NCBI RefSeq assembly: GCF_009695585.1
Contig: NZ_VUNR01000010.1
Span: 1-64,000, forward strand
Reading direction: 5' to 3'
Origin: Anaerovibrio slackiae
GTDB taxonomy: Bacteria; Bacillota; Negativicutes; Selenomonadales; Selenomonadaceae
DNA: 64,000 nucleotides
The notes under the pieces: model-generated
Databases searched by the model: none
Seen by the model: only the letters and a program-made list of their open reading frames with translations
What the model was told of the DNA's origin: nothing
Shown: in pieces, positions 34,496-42,658 of the stretch
Position numbering within the stretch: position 1 is the first letter of the stretch
How the letters are laid out: every line of letters begins with the position of its first letter
Program-made: the position numbers and the translations under genes

Positions 34496-35680
34496 ATGCA
34501 GAGCTTTGAGTATTATAGCCCGACAGAAATCATCTTTGGCAAGGGGGCCGAGGAAAAGACGGCAGAGAAGGTAAAGAAGCATGGCGGCAGCCGTGTGTTC
34601 ATAGTATATGGCGGCGGCAGCGTGGTCAAGAGCGGCCTTCTGGCAAGGCTCCAGAATCAGCTGGAAGCAGCCGGCATCCCTTATGACTCCATTGGCGGCG
34701 TGCAGCCGAATCCGCTGATGTCCCTGGCGAGAAAGGGCATACAGCAGGCACTGGAGTTCAAGGCTGATTTCATTCTGGCAGTAGGCGGCGGCAGCGTAAT
34801 CGACACATCCAAGGCTATTGCCCACGGCATTGCCGATCCTGAGGTGGATATCTGGGAGTATTGGAGCGGCAAGCGTCCTATTACCAAGACCACCCCTGTA
34901 GGCGTGGTGCTGACCATCTCCGCGGCAGGCAGCGAGACCAGCAACTCAGCTGTGCTGACCAATGACGAAATCGGCAAGAAGTGTGGTACCAACACGGATT
35001 TGAACCGCCCGCGCTTTGCCATCATGAATCCGGAGCTGACCTATACCCTGCCACCTTATCAGATTGCCTGCGGCACTGCCGATATTATCATGCACACCCT
35101 GGAGCGCTACATGACCCACACCGAGGGCAACAACTTTACTGACCGGGTGGCAGAGGAGCTCATCAAGAACGTGATGAAGTTCGGCAAAAAGGCACTGGCA
35201 AACCGCAAGGACTACGAGGCCATGAGCGAGCTGATGTGGTGCGGCAGCGTGTCCCATACTGGCTTTACCGGCCTGGGGCGTGTCATGGATTTCGCAGCCC
35301 ACAAGCTGGGCCATGAGCTGGGCGGCAAGTTCAACATCACCCACGGTGCTTCCCTGACCATTATGTGGCCTGCCTGGGCAAGGCATGTGTACATGGACAA
35401 GCCGGAGCGCTTCGCCCAGTTTGCAGAAAGGGTATGCGGCGTCAACTCCGGCACCGTGGAGGAACGTGCCCGTGCCGGTATCCGCACCATGGAGGAGTTC
35501 TTTAAGAACGACCTGGGGCTGCCGACCTGCTTCTCCGAGTCCGAAATCGGCGTGCAGGATGAGTCCGTGCTGGAATACCTGGCAGATATGTGCACTGGCG
35601 GCGGCAAGAACAAGGTTGCTAACTTCCGTCCTCTGGACAGGGAAAACTGCCTGGCTATCTACAGGGCTGCCAACCATTAA
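34496..35680 (+). CDS. Iron-containing alcohol dehydrogenase (butanol-dehydrogenase-like)
   Basis: 394 aa from ATG 34496 (AGGAGGGG upstream); the frame is open to 34421 but without support. NAD(P)H-dependent aldehyde/alcohol interconversion in fermentation. The nucleotide-binding AVGGGSVIDTSKAIAHG and metal-ligand histidines in AAHKLGHELGGKFNITHGASL identify the group III Fe-ADH family, closest in style to BdhA/YqdH. It stands alone, ending at a terminator shared with korC. Confidence 0.9.
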   Translation: MQSFEYYSPTEIIFGKGAEEKTAEKVKKHGGSRVFIVYGGGSVVKSGLLARLQNQLEAAGIPYDSIGGVQPNPLMSLARKGIQQALEFKADFILAVGGGSVIDTSKAIAHGIADPEVDIWEYWSGKRPITKTTPVGVVLTISAAGSETSNSAVLTNDEIGKKCGTNTDLNRPRFAIMNPELTYTLPPYQIACGTADIIMHTLERYMTHTEGNNFTDRVAEELIKNVMKFGKKALANRKDYEAMSELMWCGSVSHTGFTGLGRVMDFAAHKLGHELGGKFNITHGASLTIMWPAWARHVYMDKPERFAQFAERVCGVNSGTVEERARAGIRTMEEFFKNDLGLPTCFSESEIGVQDESVLEYLADMCTGGGKNKVANFRPLDRENCLAIYRAANH

Positions 35681-35787
35681 GCCATTTCCTTGCCTGAGAG
35701 GCAAATCTGACTGGCAGGGAGACTTGCCGATGATGCAAATTTGTCTGTGATGTGAAGGCTCAGTCTGGGCTTCTAATTTCTGGCAAT

Positions 35788-35846
35788 AAAAAACTCCGTT
35801 GTTTACCACAATCCTGAGGGAGGCAGGTAAATAGCGGAGTTTTTAT
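35788..35846. terminator. Bidirectional terminator, adh / korC
   Basis: AAAAACTCCG...TTTACC pairs with GGTAAA...CGGAGTTTTT; works for both converging genes. Confidence 0.8.
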
Positions 35847-35849
35847 TTT

Positions 35850-36374
35850 TTATTTTACAGCATCATAGCCCAGCTGCAATGCCTTCATGTTTGCCTCGAT
35901 GGTATGAGGCGGTACCCGGTGGGAAACGGCAGTCTTGACGGTTTCCAAATCTACCAGGCCGATGATTTTGGTCAGTACCCCCAGAGCCACGATGTTGGCA
36001 AAAAGGGACTTGCCAACCTGCTCAATGGCAATCTTGGTAATCGGCACCCGTACAATGTTCTTGAAGGCTGGCGGCTCAGGTACCAGGTCGGTGTCCAGCA
36101 CCAGGATGCCGTCCTCATGCAGGTCGCCATAATACTTGTCAGCAGCCTTCTGAGTCATGGCAAGCACCACATCAGGAGTCTTGACATGAGGATGATAGAT
36201 AGGGCCGTCATCGATGATGACCTCGGACTTGGAGGCACCGCCGCGAGCCTCCGGGCCGTAGGACTGGGACTGAACTGCTTCCTTGCCCTCTGCTACAGCA
36301 GCCTCGGCATAAATAATGGCAGCGGTGATAACACCCTGACCGCCGGAACCGGACAATCTAATCTGCTTTCTCAT
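35850..36374 (-). CDS. korC: 2-oxoacid:ferredoxin oxidoreductase, gamma subunit
   Basis: 174 aa. Gamma domain of 2-oxoglutarate-type oxidoreductases: RLSGSGGQGVITAAIIYAEA, QSYGPEARGGASKSEVI and C-terminal VPPHTIEANMKALQLGY. With KorA, KorB and KorD it oxidises a 2-oxoacid (probably 2-oxoglutarate) to the acyl-CoA while reducing ferredoxin. Its start overlaps the korB stop by one base. Last gene of korDABC. Confidence 0.92.
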   Translation of the reverse strand: MRKQIRLSGSGGQGVITAAIIYAEAAVAEGKEAVQSQSYGPEARGGASKSEVIIDDGPIYHPHVKTPDVVLAMTQKAADKYYGDLHEDGILVLDTDLVPEPPAFKNIVRVPITKIAIEQVGKSLFANIVALGVLTKIIGLVDLETVKTAVSHRVPPHTIEANMKALQLGYDAVK

Positions 36375-37195
36375 TACTTTGCACCTCCAGCTACTTCAAT
36401 TACATGGTCATAGGCAGTAGCGTAGTCCACGCCCTCCTCCTGATACAGGAGGCCGATAGGGAACTTGTCGCCGGTCTTCTTGTCCTCAGGCAGCTTGTCC
36501 CAGGCAGCCTTCATTACGGCATTGTCCCGCATCCACATCATCAGCTTGGCAGGGTCTGCCATCTTGTTCTTGCGGCCGAAGGCAGTAGGGCACTGCACCA
36601 TAGCCTCGATGAAGGAGAAGCCCTTGTTATCAAGGCCCCCGGCAATCATGTCGGTGAGATGCGGTACATGGTAGGCAGTGGAGCGTGCCACATAGGTAGC
36701 ACCGGCAGCCTCTGCCAGCTTGCAGGCATCAAAGGTCGGATCCACGGCACCATAAGGGGCGGTGGTGGCTTTCTTGCCGGTCGGGGTCATCGGGGATGCC
36801 TGGCCGCCGGTCATACCGTAGATGTTGTTGTTGAACAGGACTACGGTCAGGTCCACGTTGCGGCGGCAGCCGTGGATGAAGTGATTGCCGCCAATGGCGG
36901 TGCAGTCGCCGTCACCGGTGATGACGATGACGTTCAGCTCAGGGTTGGCCAGCTTGATGCCGGTGGCAAAAGGAATGGCACGGCCATGAGCGGTGTGCAG
37001 CGTATCAAAATCCATGTAGCCGGAAGCTCTGGAGGAGCAGCCGATACCGGAAACGATGATGGTCTTATCGCGGTCCAGCCCCTTTTTCTCAATGGCCTGG
37101 ACGATAGCTTTTGTGGCAATACCGTTACCACAGCCTGGACACCAGAGGTGTGGCAGGCGGTTCTGGCGAAAATACTGTTCAAAGGATCTTTCCAT
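36374..37195 (-). CDS. korB: 2-oxoacid:ferredoxin oxidoreductase, beta subunit (TPP)
   Basis: 273 aa. Thiamine-diphosphate subunit: HLWCPGCGNGIATKAI at the start, the TPP motif ITGDGDCTAIGGNHFIHGCRRN, and NNNIYGMTGGQASPMTPTG. The cysteine pair CPGC near the N-terminus is typical. The gene is end-to-end with korA (shared base) and korC. Confidence 0.94.
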   Translation of the reverse strand: MERSFEQYFRQNRLPHLWCPGCGNGIATKAIVQAIEKKGLDRDKTIIVSGIGCSSRASGYMDFDTLHTAHGRAIPFATGIKLANPELNVIVITGDGDCTAIGGNHFIHGCRRNVDLTVVLFNNNIYGMTGGQASPMTPTGKKATTAPYGAVDPTFDACKLAEAAGATYVARSTAYHVPHLTDMIAGGLDNKGFSFIEAMVQCPTAFGRKNKMADPAKLMMWMRDNAVMKAAWDKLPEDKKTGDKFPIGLLYQEEGVDYATAYDHVIEVAGGAK

Positions 37196-38343
37196 TATTT
37201 ATTACCTCCTGCAACAAGGTCTTCAATACCCTCAAGGATTTCCTCAGGCTCGAAGATAGTCATATCATACTTAGCGCAAAGCTCAACAGGGCACTGGCCG
37301 GCAGCGGCGCGCTCAACCTCGCCTACAATCTGGCCGTAGTTCAGCTCTGCCACCAGGATGCCCTTTACCTTTGCAGCCAGAGCCTTGATTGCCTTGTCAG
37401 CAAAAGGCCAGATGGTTACAAGGCGCACCATGCCCACCTTGATGCCCTTCTCACGGGCAGCCAGCACGGCCTCATAGGCGGTACGGGCGGTGCCACCGAA
37501 GGCAACAACTGCATACTCGGCATCTTCCATGCAGTATTCCTCTACATGGGTGATTTCGTCACGGGCGATATCAATCTTCTTGTGCATGCGGTCGATGGCC
37601 TCACGGGTAACCTTCGGGCTGCCTACAGGGAAGCCGGTTTCATCGTGGATAAGTCCGGTAACATGGATGTGGTAACCTTCGCCAAAGTCTGCGATATTCG
37701 GTACCAGGTCCTCCGCAGGGGCATATGGCTCATAGCCCTCGGCACGGGTCTTGTCCGGCTGGCGGCGAGGGTAAACCTCGATTTCCTCAGCAGATGGCAG
37801 CTCAACCTTCTCACGGAGATGTCCTACAATCTCGTCCATCAACAGGATAACAGGGGTGCGGAACCGCTCGGAGTAGTTCACTGCCATGACAGCGGTATCA
37901 AATGCCTCCCGGACGCTCCAAGGGGACAGGGCAATCATCGGATGGTCACCATGTGTGCCCCAGCGTGCCTGCATAACATCGCCCTGGGAAGGGGCAGTTG
38001 GCTGGCCGGTAGATGGACCCACACGCTGCACGTTGACGATAACGACAGGAATCTCCGCTGCTGCAGCGTAGCCAATCAGCTCCTGCTTCAGGGAAATGCC
38101 CGGGCCGGAGGAGGCAGTCAGAGACTTCTTGCCTGCCAAAGAAGCACCCAGCACAACGCCCATGCTGGCAATCTCGTCCTCCATCTGGACGAACTTGCCG
38201 CCAACCTGAGGCAGGAGCTTTGCCATGCCCTCGGCAATTTCTGTGGAAGGGGTAATAGGATAGCCGCCGAAGAAACGGACACCGGCTGCCAAAGCACCCT
38301 CGGCACATGCCTCATTACCCTGCATCAATCTAGCTTTACTCAT
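37195..38343 (-). CDS. korA: 2-oxoacid:ferredoxin oxidoreductase, alpha subunit
   Basis: 382 aa. Alpha subunit with GNEACAEGALAAGVRFFGGYPITPSTEIAE (beginning and end of the conserved block), MEDEIASMGVVLGASLAG, SSGPGISLKQE and VGPSTGQPTAPSQGD. Domain II ends with VAELNYGQIVGEVERAA. Overlaps korD by 4 bases. Exact 2-oxoacid preference is inferred from subunit layout, not proven. Confidence 0.94.
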   Translation of the reverse strand: MSKARLMQGNEACAEGALAAGVRFFGGYPITPSTEIAEGMAKLLPQVGGKFVQMEDEIASMGVVLGASLAGKKSLTASSGPGISLKQELIGYAAAAEIPVVIVNVQRVGPSTGQPTAPSQGDVMQARWGTHGDHPMIALSPWSVREAFDTAVMAVNYSERFRTPVILLMDEIVGHLREKVELPSAEEIEVYPRRQPDKTRAEGYEPYAPAEDLVPNIADFGEGYHIHVTGLIHDETGFPVGSPKVTREAIDRMHKKIDIARDEITHVEEYCMEDAEYAVVAFGGTARTAYEAVLAAREKGIKVGMVRLVTIWPFADKAIKALAAKVKGILVAELNYGQIVGEVERAAAGQCPVELCAKYDMTIFEPEEILEGIEDLVAGGNK

Positions 38344-38540
38344 TTTGCCACCTTCTTATCTACAAAAATCGCATAATCAGGGCAGCGCATCTCGCACTGG
38401 CCGCAGGCTATGCAGTCATCAGGATTTTCGATAACAACCTTGCCCAGCTCGGAAAGCCCCAGCACCTTTTTCGGGCAGAAGGCTACGCAGATGCCACAGC
38501 CCTTGCAGCGAGGCAGCTTTACCGTAATTTCAGAATTCAT
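38340..38540 (-). CDS. korD: 2-oxoacid:ferredoxin oxidoreductase, delta subunit (ferredoxin-like)
   Basis: 66 aa from ATG 38540, with GGAGGG six bases upstream; an upstream Met at 38567 adds nine unlikely residues. Two 4Fe-4S motifs: CKGCGICVAFCPKKV and CIACGQCEMRCPDY. It passes electrons from the TPP subunit to ferredoxin. First gene of the unit. Confidence 0.93.
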   Translation of the reverse strand: MNSEITVKLPRCKGCGICVAFCPKKVLGLSELGKVVIENPDDCIACGQCEMRCPDYAIFVDKKVAK

Positions 38541-38632
38541 ATCTGACCCTCCAATACACATACACAATATACATTACTCATACTAAAATGCGCATAAATA
38601 TGCACACAAGGTAAAGCAAAGCAAAAACACAC

Positions 38633-38677
38633 GAAGCAGTCCCAGCTTTTCGCCTTGCTAAAGCTGAGCACTGCTTC
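38633..38677. promoter_or_regulatory. Strong hairpin upstream of korD
   Basis: GAAGCAGT (38633-38640) pairs with ACTGCTTC (38670-38677), with an inner stem CAGCTTT/AAAGCTG. No T-run follows on either strand, so it is more likely a leader structure or binding site than a simple terminator. Confidence 0.4.
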
Positions 38678-38760
38678 ATTGCAAGAGCTATTATATCACT
38701 TTACAGTGGACTTGTGTAGTATTTTTTTGATATAAATTGGAAAAAGATAAAAGAATAATG

Positions 38761-38796
38761 TATACAAGCTATATTCATATTATTATGGCTTGTATA
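38761..38796. promoter_or_regulatory. 9-bp inverted repeat
   Basis: TATACAAGC (38761-38769) and GCTTGTATA (38788-38796) are perfect complements around an 18-base AT-rich centre. Possible operator; no regulator assigned. Confidence 0.35.
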
Positions 38797-38878
38797 TGAA
38801 AAAAGTTACACTTAAGCAGAAATCTTTTTCATGAAATATCTGGTGGCAGCTGTTGAAAATAAGGGAAATTTAAAGAGA

Positions 38879-38948
38879 ATAACATAAAGCAACACAAAAT
38901 GACATAGAATGACGTAACATGATGCGAAATGGCATAATATGACGCAAA
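38879..38948. repeat. Degenerate 10-base tandem repeats
   Basis: Seven consecutive 10-base units, the last five reading ATGACATAGA, ATGACGTAAC, ATGATGCGAA, ATGGCATAAT and ATGACGCAAA. The exact 10-base phasing puts each unit on the same DNA face. Located just before the cysK terminator. Confidence 0.6.
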
Positions 38949-38954
38949 ATAAGA

Positions 38955-38993
38955 AAACGCCGCCTGCCTTGCAGCAGTTGCGGCGTCTCCTGA
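38955..38993 (-). terminator. cysK terminator
   Basis: On the minus strand ACGCCGC...GCGGCGT with inner CTGC/GCAG pairing, followed by TTTTC. Confidence 0.75.
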
Positions 38994-39050
38994 TTGGTGA
39001 TTGTGTATATTTGGAGAGTATATTAAAAAAGTGAAAAGCTAAAAAATTAA

Positions 39051-39983
39051 TCAGTCGGCAAACAGGGAAGTTGAAAGGTAGCGGTCACCGGTATCCGGCA
39101 GCAGTGCTACGATGGTCTTGCCCTTGTTGGAAGGACGCTTGGCAAGCTCTACGGCGGCAGCCAGGGCTGCACCGGAGGAAATGCCGATCAGCACGCCCTC
39201 TGCCTGGGAGAACTGGCGGCCAAACTTGAAGGCGTCCTCGTTCTCGATAGGAATAACCTCGTCATAAATCTTGGTGTTCAGGGTGTCAGGCACGAAGCCC
39301 GCGCCGATGCCCTGAATCTTGTGCGGGCCGGCAGTGCCCTTGCTGAGTACAGGGGAGGTGGCAGGCTCTACAGCCACTACCTTAATCTCAGGGTTCTTGC
39401 TCTTGAGGAATTCGCCGGTGCCGCTGAGGGTACCGCCGGTACCTACGCCAGCTACGAAGAAGTCAATCTTGCCCTCGGTGTCCTCCCAGATTTCAGGGCC
39501 GGTAGTTGCCTTGTGAGTGGCAGGGTTGGCCTGATTGGTGAACTGGGACGGGATATAGGAATGAGGGATGGAAGCGGCAAGCTCCTCTGCCTTGGCAATG
39601 GCGCCCTTCATGCCCTGGGCACCGTCGGTCAGGACGATTTCTGCCCCGTATGCCTTCAAAAGGTTGCGGCGCTCCACGGACATGGTCTCAGGCATGGTGA
39701 GGATAGCTCTGTAGCCACGGGCTGCCGCCACGCTGGCCAGGCCGATGCCGGTGTTGCCGCTGGTAGGCTCGATGATGACGGAATCCTTGGTGAGCTTGCC
39801 CTCGGCCTCAGCCTTCTCAATCATGGCCTTGGCGATACGGTCCTTGACACTGCCTGCCGGGTTGAAATATTCCAGCTTTACCAGGATATCAGCCTCCAGG
39901 CCGTTGGCCTTGATAAAGTTATTGGCACGGAGCAGCGGAGTGCGCCCGATGAGTTCTGTTACGCTATTATATACCTTTGACAT
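39051..39983 (-). CDS. cysK: Cysteine synthase A (O-acetylserine sulfhydrylase)
   Basis: 310 aa. Forms cysteine from O-acetylserine and sulfide with PLP. The PLP lysine is in [38 protein letters not shown] and [14 protein letters not shown] bind PLP phosphate and substrate. Divergent from an Rrf2/CymR-like regulator gene with face-to-face promoters. In B. subtilis CysK also binds CymR to tune repression; a similar link is plausible here. Confidence 0.96.
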   Translation of the reverse strand: MSKVYNSVTELIGRTPLLRANNFIKANGLEADILVKLEYFNPAGSVKDRIAKAMIEKAEAEGKLTKDSVIIEPTSGNTGIGLASVAAARGYRAILTMPETMSVERRNLLKAYGAEIVLTDGAQGMKGAIAKAEELAASIPHSYIPSQFTNQANPATHKATTGPEIWEDTEGKIDFFVAGVGTGGTLSGTGEFLKSKNPEIKVVAVEPATSPVLSKGTAGPHKIQGIGAGFVPDTLNTKIYDEVIPIENEDAFKFGRQFSQAEGVLIGISSGAALAAAVELAKRPSNKGKTIVALLPDTGDRYLSTSLFAD

Positions 39984-40043
39984 AAAAACATCTCCTTAAA
40001 TATTGTCCAATGCTTTATAAACATATATGATTGATATGCTTAT

Positions 40044-40072
40044 ATAATAAACTAGATTATCTACTTTGTCAA
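40044..40072 (-). promoter_or_regulatory. cysK promoter
   Basis: On the minus strand TTGACA (40072-40067) and TATTAT (40049-40044) with 17-base spacing. Confidence 0.75.
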
Positions 40073-40119
40073 TAGGTAATTGAAAAAATTTATAAAACAT
40101 ATTATTACTGTATGATATA

Positions 40120-40148
40120 TTGATTTTGTATGCCATTTTTGGTATCAT
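40120..40148 (+). promoter_or_regulatory. Promoter of the Rrf2-family regulator
   Basis: TTGATT (40120-40125) and TATCAT (40143-40148) with 17-base spacing, 41 bases before the start codon. Confidence 0.65.
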
Positions 40149-40189
40149 ATACTTGGTAAATCTGATAGCTTAGAAAGGATTGATTTTTC

Positions 40190-40636
40190 ATGCGTATTTC
40201 TGCAAAGGGCAGGTACGGGCTGGCGGCCATGGCACACCTGGCACTGAACTATAGTGGCGGAAGCCCGATTACTATTATCAGCATCTCTGAGAAGATGGGG
40301 ATTTCCAAGATTTACTTGGAGCAGGTCTTTGCGCTTCTGAAGCGTGGCGGCCTGGTGCTGTCTCTCAAGGGGTCCCAGGGTGGCTACCAGCTTTCCAGGG
40401 CCCCGAAGGACATTACGGCCTACGATATTCTCGCTTCTATAGAAACCTCCATGATGGAACCGGCGGACAAGACGGTGGCGGATACCCAGCCAAAGCTGGA
40501 AAATGCTTTGCAGGAGCTGGTATTTGACAGGCTGGATGATGCCATACGGGCATCCCTGGCGGAGGTAAACCTGGAGGACATCCTGCTGGATATTGAGAAG
40601 AACAGCTCCCCTGACCAGCTGATGTATTTTATTTAA
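40190..40636 (+). CDS. Rrf2-family regulator, CymR-like
   Basis: 148 aa. Winged helix start MRISAKGRYGLAAMAHLALN, recognition region ISKIYLEQVFALLKRGGLVL and wing SLKGSQGGYQLSRAP. The cluster-binding cysteines of IscR/NsrR are absent (no Cys in the protein), which fits CymR-type regulators that sense cysteine metabolism through CysK. Divergent from cysK. Likely represses cysK and itself; named operators not identified. Confidence 0.88.
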   Translation: MRISAKGRYGLAAMAHLALNYSGGSPITIISISEKMGISKIYLEQVFALLKRGGLVLSLKGSQGGYQLSRAPKDITAYDILASIETSMMEPADKTVADTQPKLENALQELVFDRLDDAIRASLAEVNLEDILLDIEKNSSPDQLMYFI

Positions 40637-40642
40637 TGGTAC

Positions 40643-40679
40643 AAAAAAGACCGGTGGCACGAAAGCCCCGGTCTTTTTG
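40643..40679. terminator. Terminator between rrf2-type gene and pgm
   Basis: AAAAAGACCGG pairs with CCGGTCTTTTT; symmetrical A/T runs suit both converging genes. Confidence 0.8.
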
Positions 40680-40738
40680 TATACGCACATGATGCTGCTG
40701 TGCGGTGCGGTTCTGCCCCTACGGGTATATTTGATTTA

Positions 40739-42424
40739 TCAGGAGAACAGCGGCTTCAAGGCAGCTGCCAGCTCATCCTTCTGTGCCTGTGCCTCCGCCA
40801 GGTCCTTGCCAAGGGTGGTGAAGTAGGTCTTGATTTTTGGCTCGGTGCCGGATGGGCGAACAATGGCGGTAGCGCCGCCCTCCAGCTCATAGAGCAGCAC
40901 ATTGGCAGGCGGCAGGCCGGTTTCCTCGGACTTCTTGAAGTCCACAGCCTTGGTTACCTTGTACTTGCCGATGGAGGCAGGCGGATTGCTCCGGAGCTCC
41001 GTCATGATGCCGGCCATCTTGTCCATGCCGGTGAGGCCAGGGAACTCGAAGCTGTCAATCTTGTTCAGGTAGCGGCCGTACTGGGTGTAGATTTCCTCCA
41101 GGCGCTGCTTGATGCTGGAGCCGGTTGCACGGTAGTAGGCTGCCATCTCGCAGATCAGCATGGATGCCACAACCGCATCCTTGTCGCGGACATAGGTACC
41201 GGCCAGATAGCCATAGCTCTCCTCAAAGCCAAAGATAAAGCGTTCCTCCTCGCCCTTCTTCTCCAGGCCCAGAATCTGGTCGCCAATCCATTTGAAGCCG
41301 GTGAGCACGCTGCGCAGCTCTACGCCATAATGCTCTGCCACAGCCTTGGCCAGCGGGGTAGATACCAGGGACATAACGGCTACAGGGTTCTTCGGCATGG
41401 TGCCCTTCTCGATGCGCCCTGCGCAGATGTAGTCCAGGAGCAGCACGCCCATCTCGTTGCCGGATACCAGCTCATAGGAGCCGTCAGGGCACTTCATGGC
41501 AATGCCCACCCGGTCAGCATCAGGGTCCGTAGCCAGCATCAGGTCAGCATCACATTCCTGCGCCAGCTTCAGGCCTGCCTCCAGGGCGGCATAAATCTCA
41601 GGATTCGGGTAGCTGCAGGTGGTGAAGTAGCCGTTAGGGTACTCCTGCTCAGGCACGATGGTAATATCGGTGATGCCGATATCCTTCAGCACCTGGGTAA
41701 CAGGCACCAGGCCGGAGCCGTTCAGCGGGCTGTACACCAGCTTCAGGCCGCTGGTCTTGGCAAGGCCCGGACGTACCTGCCGGGACTCAATTGCCTCGTA
41801 GAATGCCTTCTTGCAGTCATCCCCTACGAAGCGGATGAGGCCGTCTTCCACGCCCTGGGCAAAGGAAACCTGCTTGGCGCCATTCAGCACATCAATCTTC
41901 TGGATTTCCTCATACACGATATCCGCTGCCTGGTCAGGCATCTGGCAGCCGTCAGGTCCGTATGCCTTGTAGCCGTTGTACTTGGCAGGGTTGTGGGAGG
42001 CAGTCACCATGATACCGGCGTTGCAGTTGTAGTACCTGGTGGCAAAGGAAAGGGCAGGTACCGGCATGGCAGCATCATAGATGCGTACATTGATGCCGTT
42101 GGCAGCCAGCACCCCTGCGGCAGTCTTGGAGAAGACGTCGCTCTTGAGACGGGTGTCGTAGCTGATGGCCACGGTCTGGGTGCCGCCCTGGGTCTTTACC
42201 CAGTTGGCAAGGCCCTGGGTAGCCTGGGCTACCACATAGATGTTCATGCGGTTGGTACCGGCTCCCAGCACGCCACGGAGACCGGCCGTACCGAATTTCA
42301 GGGAAACCGCGAAGCGGTCCTTGATTTCCTCGTCGTTGCCCTCAATGCGCCTCAGCTCAGGGCTCAGGTCAGCATCAGCCAGGTCGGCTGCCAGCCAGCG
42401 TTTGTATTCTTCGTTGTACATCAT
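40739..42424 (-). CDS. Phosphoglucomutase/phosphomannomutase (PgcA-like)
   Basis: 561 aa. Interconverts glucose 1- and 6-phosphate, or mannose forms. The phosphoserine loop TASHNPAKYNGYKAYGPDG, metal loop ATDPDADRVGIA, sugar-binding GFEESYGYLAGTYVRDKD and phosphate-binding RPSGTEPKIKTYF are all intact. The extra length over bacterial ManB matches PgcA/PGM2-type enzymes. It stands alone between terminators. A second mutase of different subfamily is at 49.9 kb. Confidence 0.93.
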   Translation of the reverse strand: MMYNEEYKRWLAADLADADLSPELRRIEGNDEEIKDRFAVSLKFGTAGLRGVLGAGTNRMNIYVVAQATQGLANWVKTQGGTQTVAISYDTRLKSDVFSKTAAGVLAANGINVRIYDAAMPVPALSFATRYYNCNAGIMVTASHNPAKYNGYKAYGPDGCQMPDQAADIVYEEIQKIDVLNGAKQVSFAQGVEDGLIRFVGDDCKKAFYEAIESRQVRPGLAKTSGLKLVYSPLNGSGLVPVTQVLKDIGITDITIVPEQEYPNGYFTTCSYPNPEIYAALEAGLKLAQECDADLMLATDPDADRVGIAMKCPDGSYELVSGNEMGVLLLDYICAGRIEKGTMPKNPVAVMSLVSTPLAKAVAEHYGVELRSVLTGFKWIGDQILGLEKKGEEERFIFGFEESYGYLAGTYVRDKDAVVASMLICEMAAYYRATGSSIKQRLEEIYTQYGRYLNKIDSFEFPGLTGMDKMAGIMTELRSNPPASIGKYKVTKAVDFKKSEETGLPPANVLLYELEGGATAIVRPSGTEPKIKTYFTTLGKDLAEAQAQKDELAAALKPLFS

Positions 42425-42529
42425 ATAACCCCCTATTTATGCAAATATTGAAATACAGATTAGTCAGCCGATTATTTATATAACCCCATATAAAACCAGC
42501 CTATATATGTTTATAATTCGCAATAAAAT

Positions 42530-42580
42530 AAAAAAATCCTGCTTTTCCGCAAAAAATGTTGCGAAAAAACAGGATTTTTT
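42530..42580. terminator. Terminator between pgm region and dnaB
   Basis: AAAAAATCCTG...CGC pairs with GCG...CAGGATTTTTT. It ends the leftward dnaB operon and can read both ways. Confidence 0.75.
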
Positions 42581-42658
42581 GCACAGCCACCTGAAACAGG
42601 GGAGCCTTGCGCTTGTGGTTTGCTTCCAATTATTCCCGGCAGCTTTGAGAATGGCTGC

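Noticed and set aside
40700-42451. 583-codon plus-strand ORF opposite the phosphoglucomutase gene
   Set aside because: Shadow of a GC-rich real gene; no family features, and the antisense gene has all catalytic motifs.
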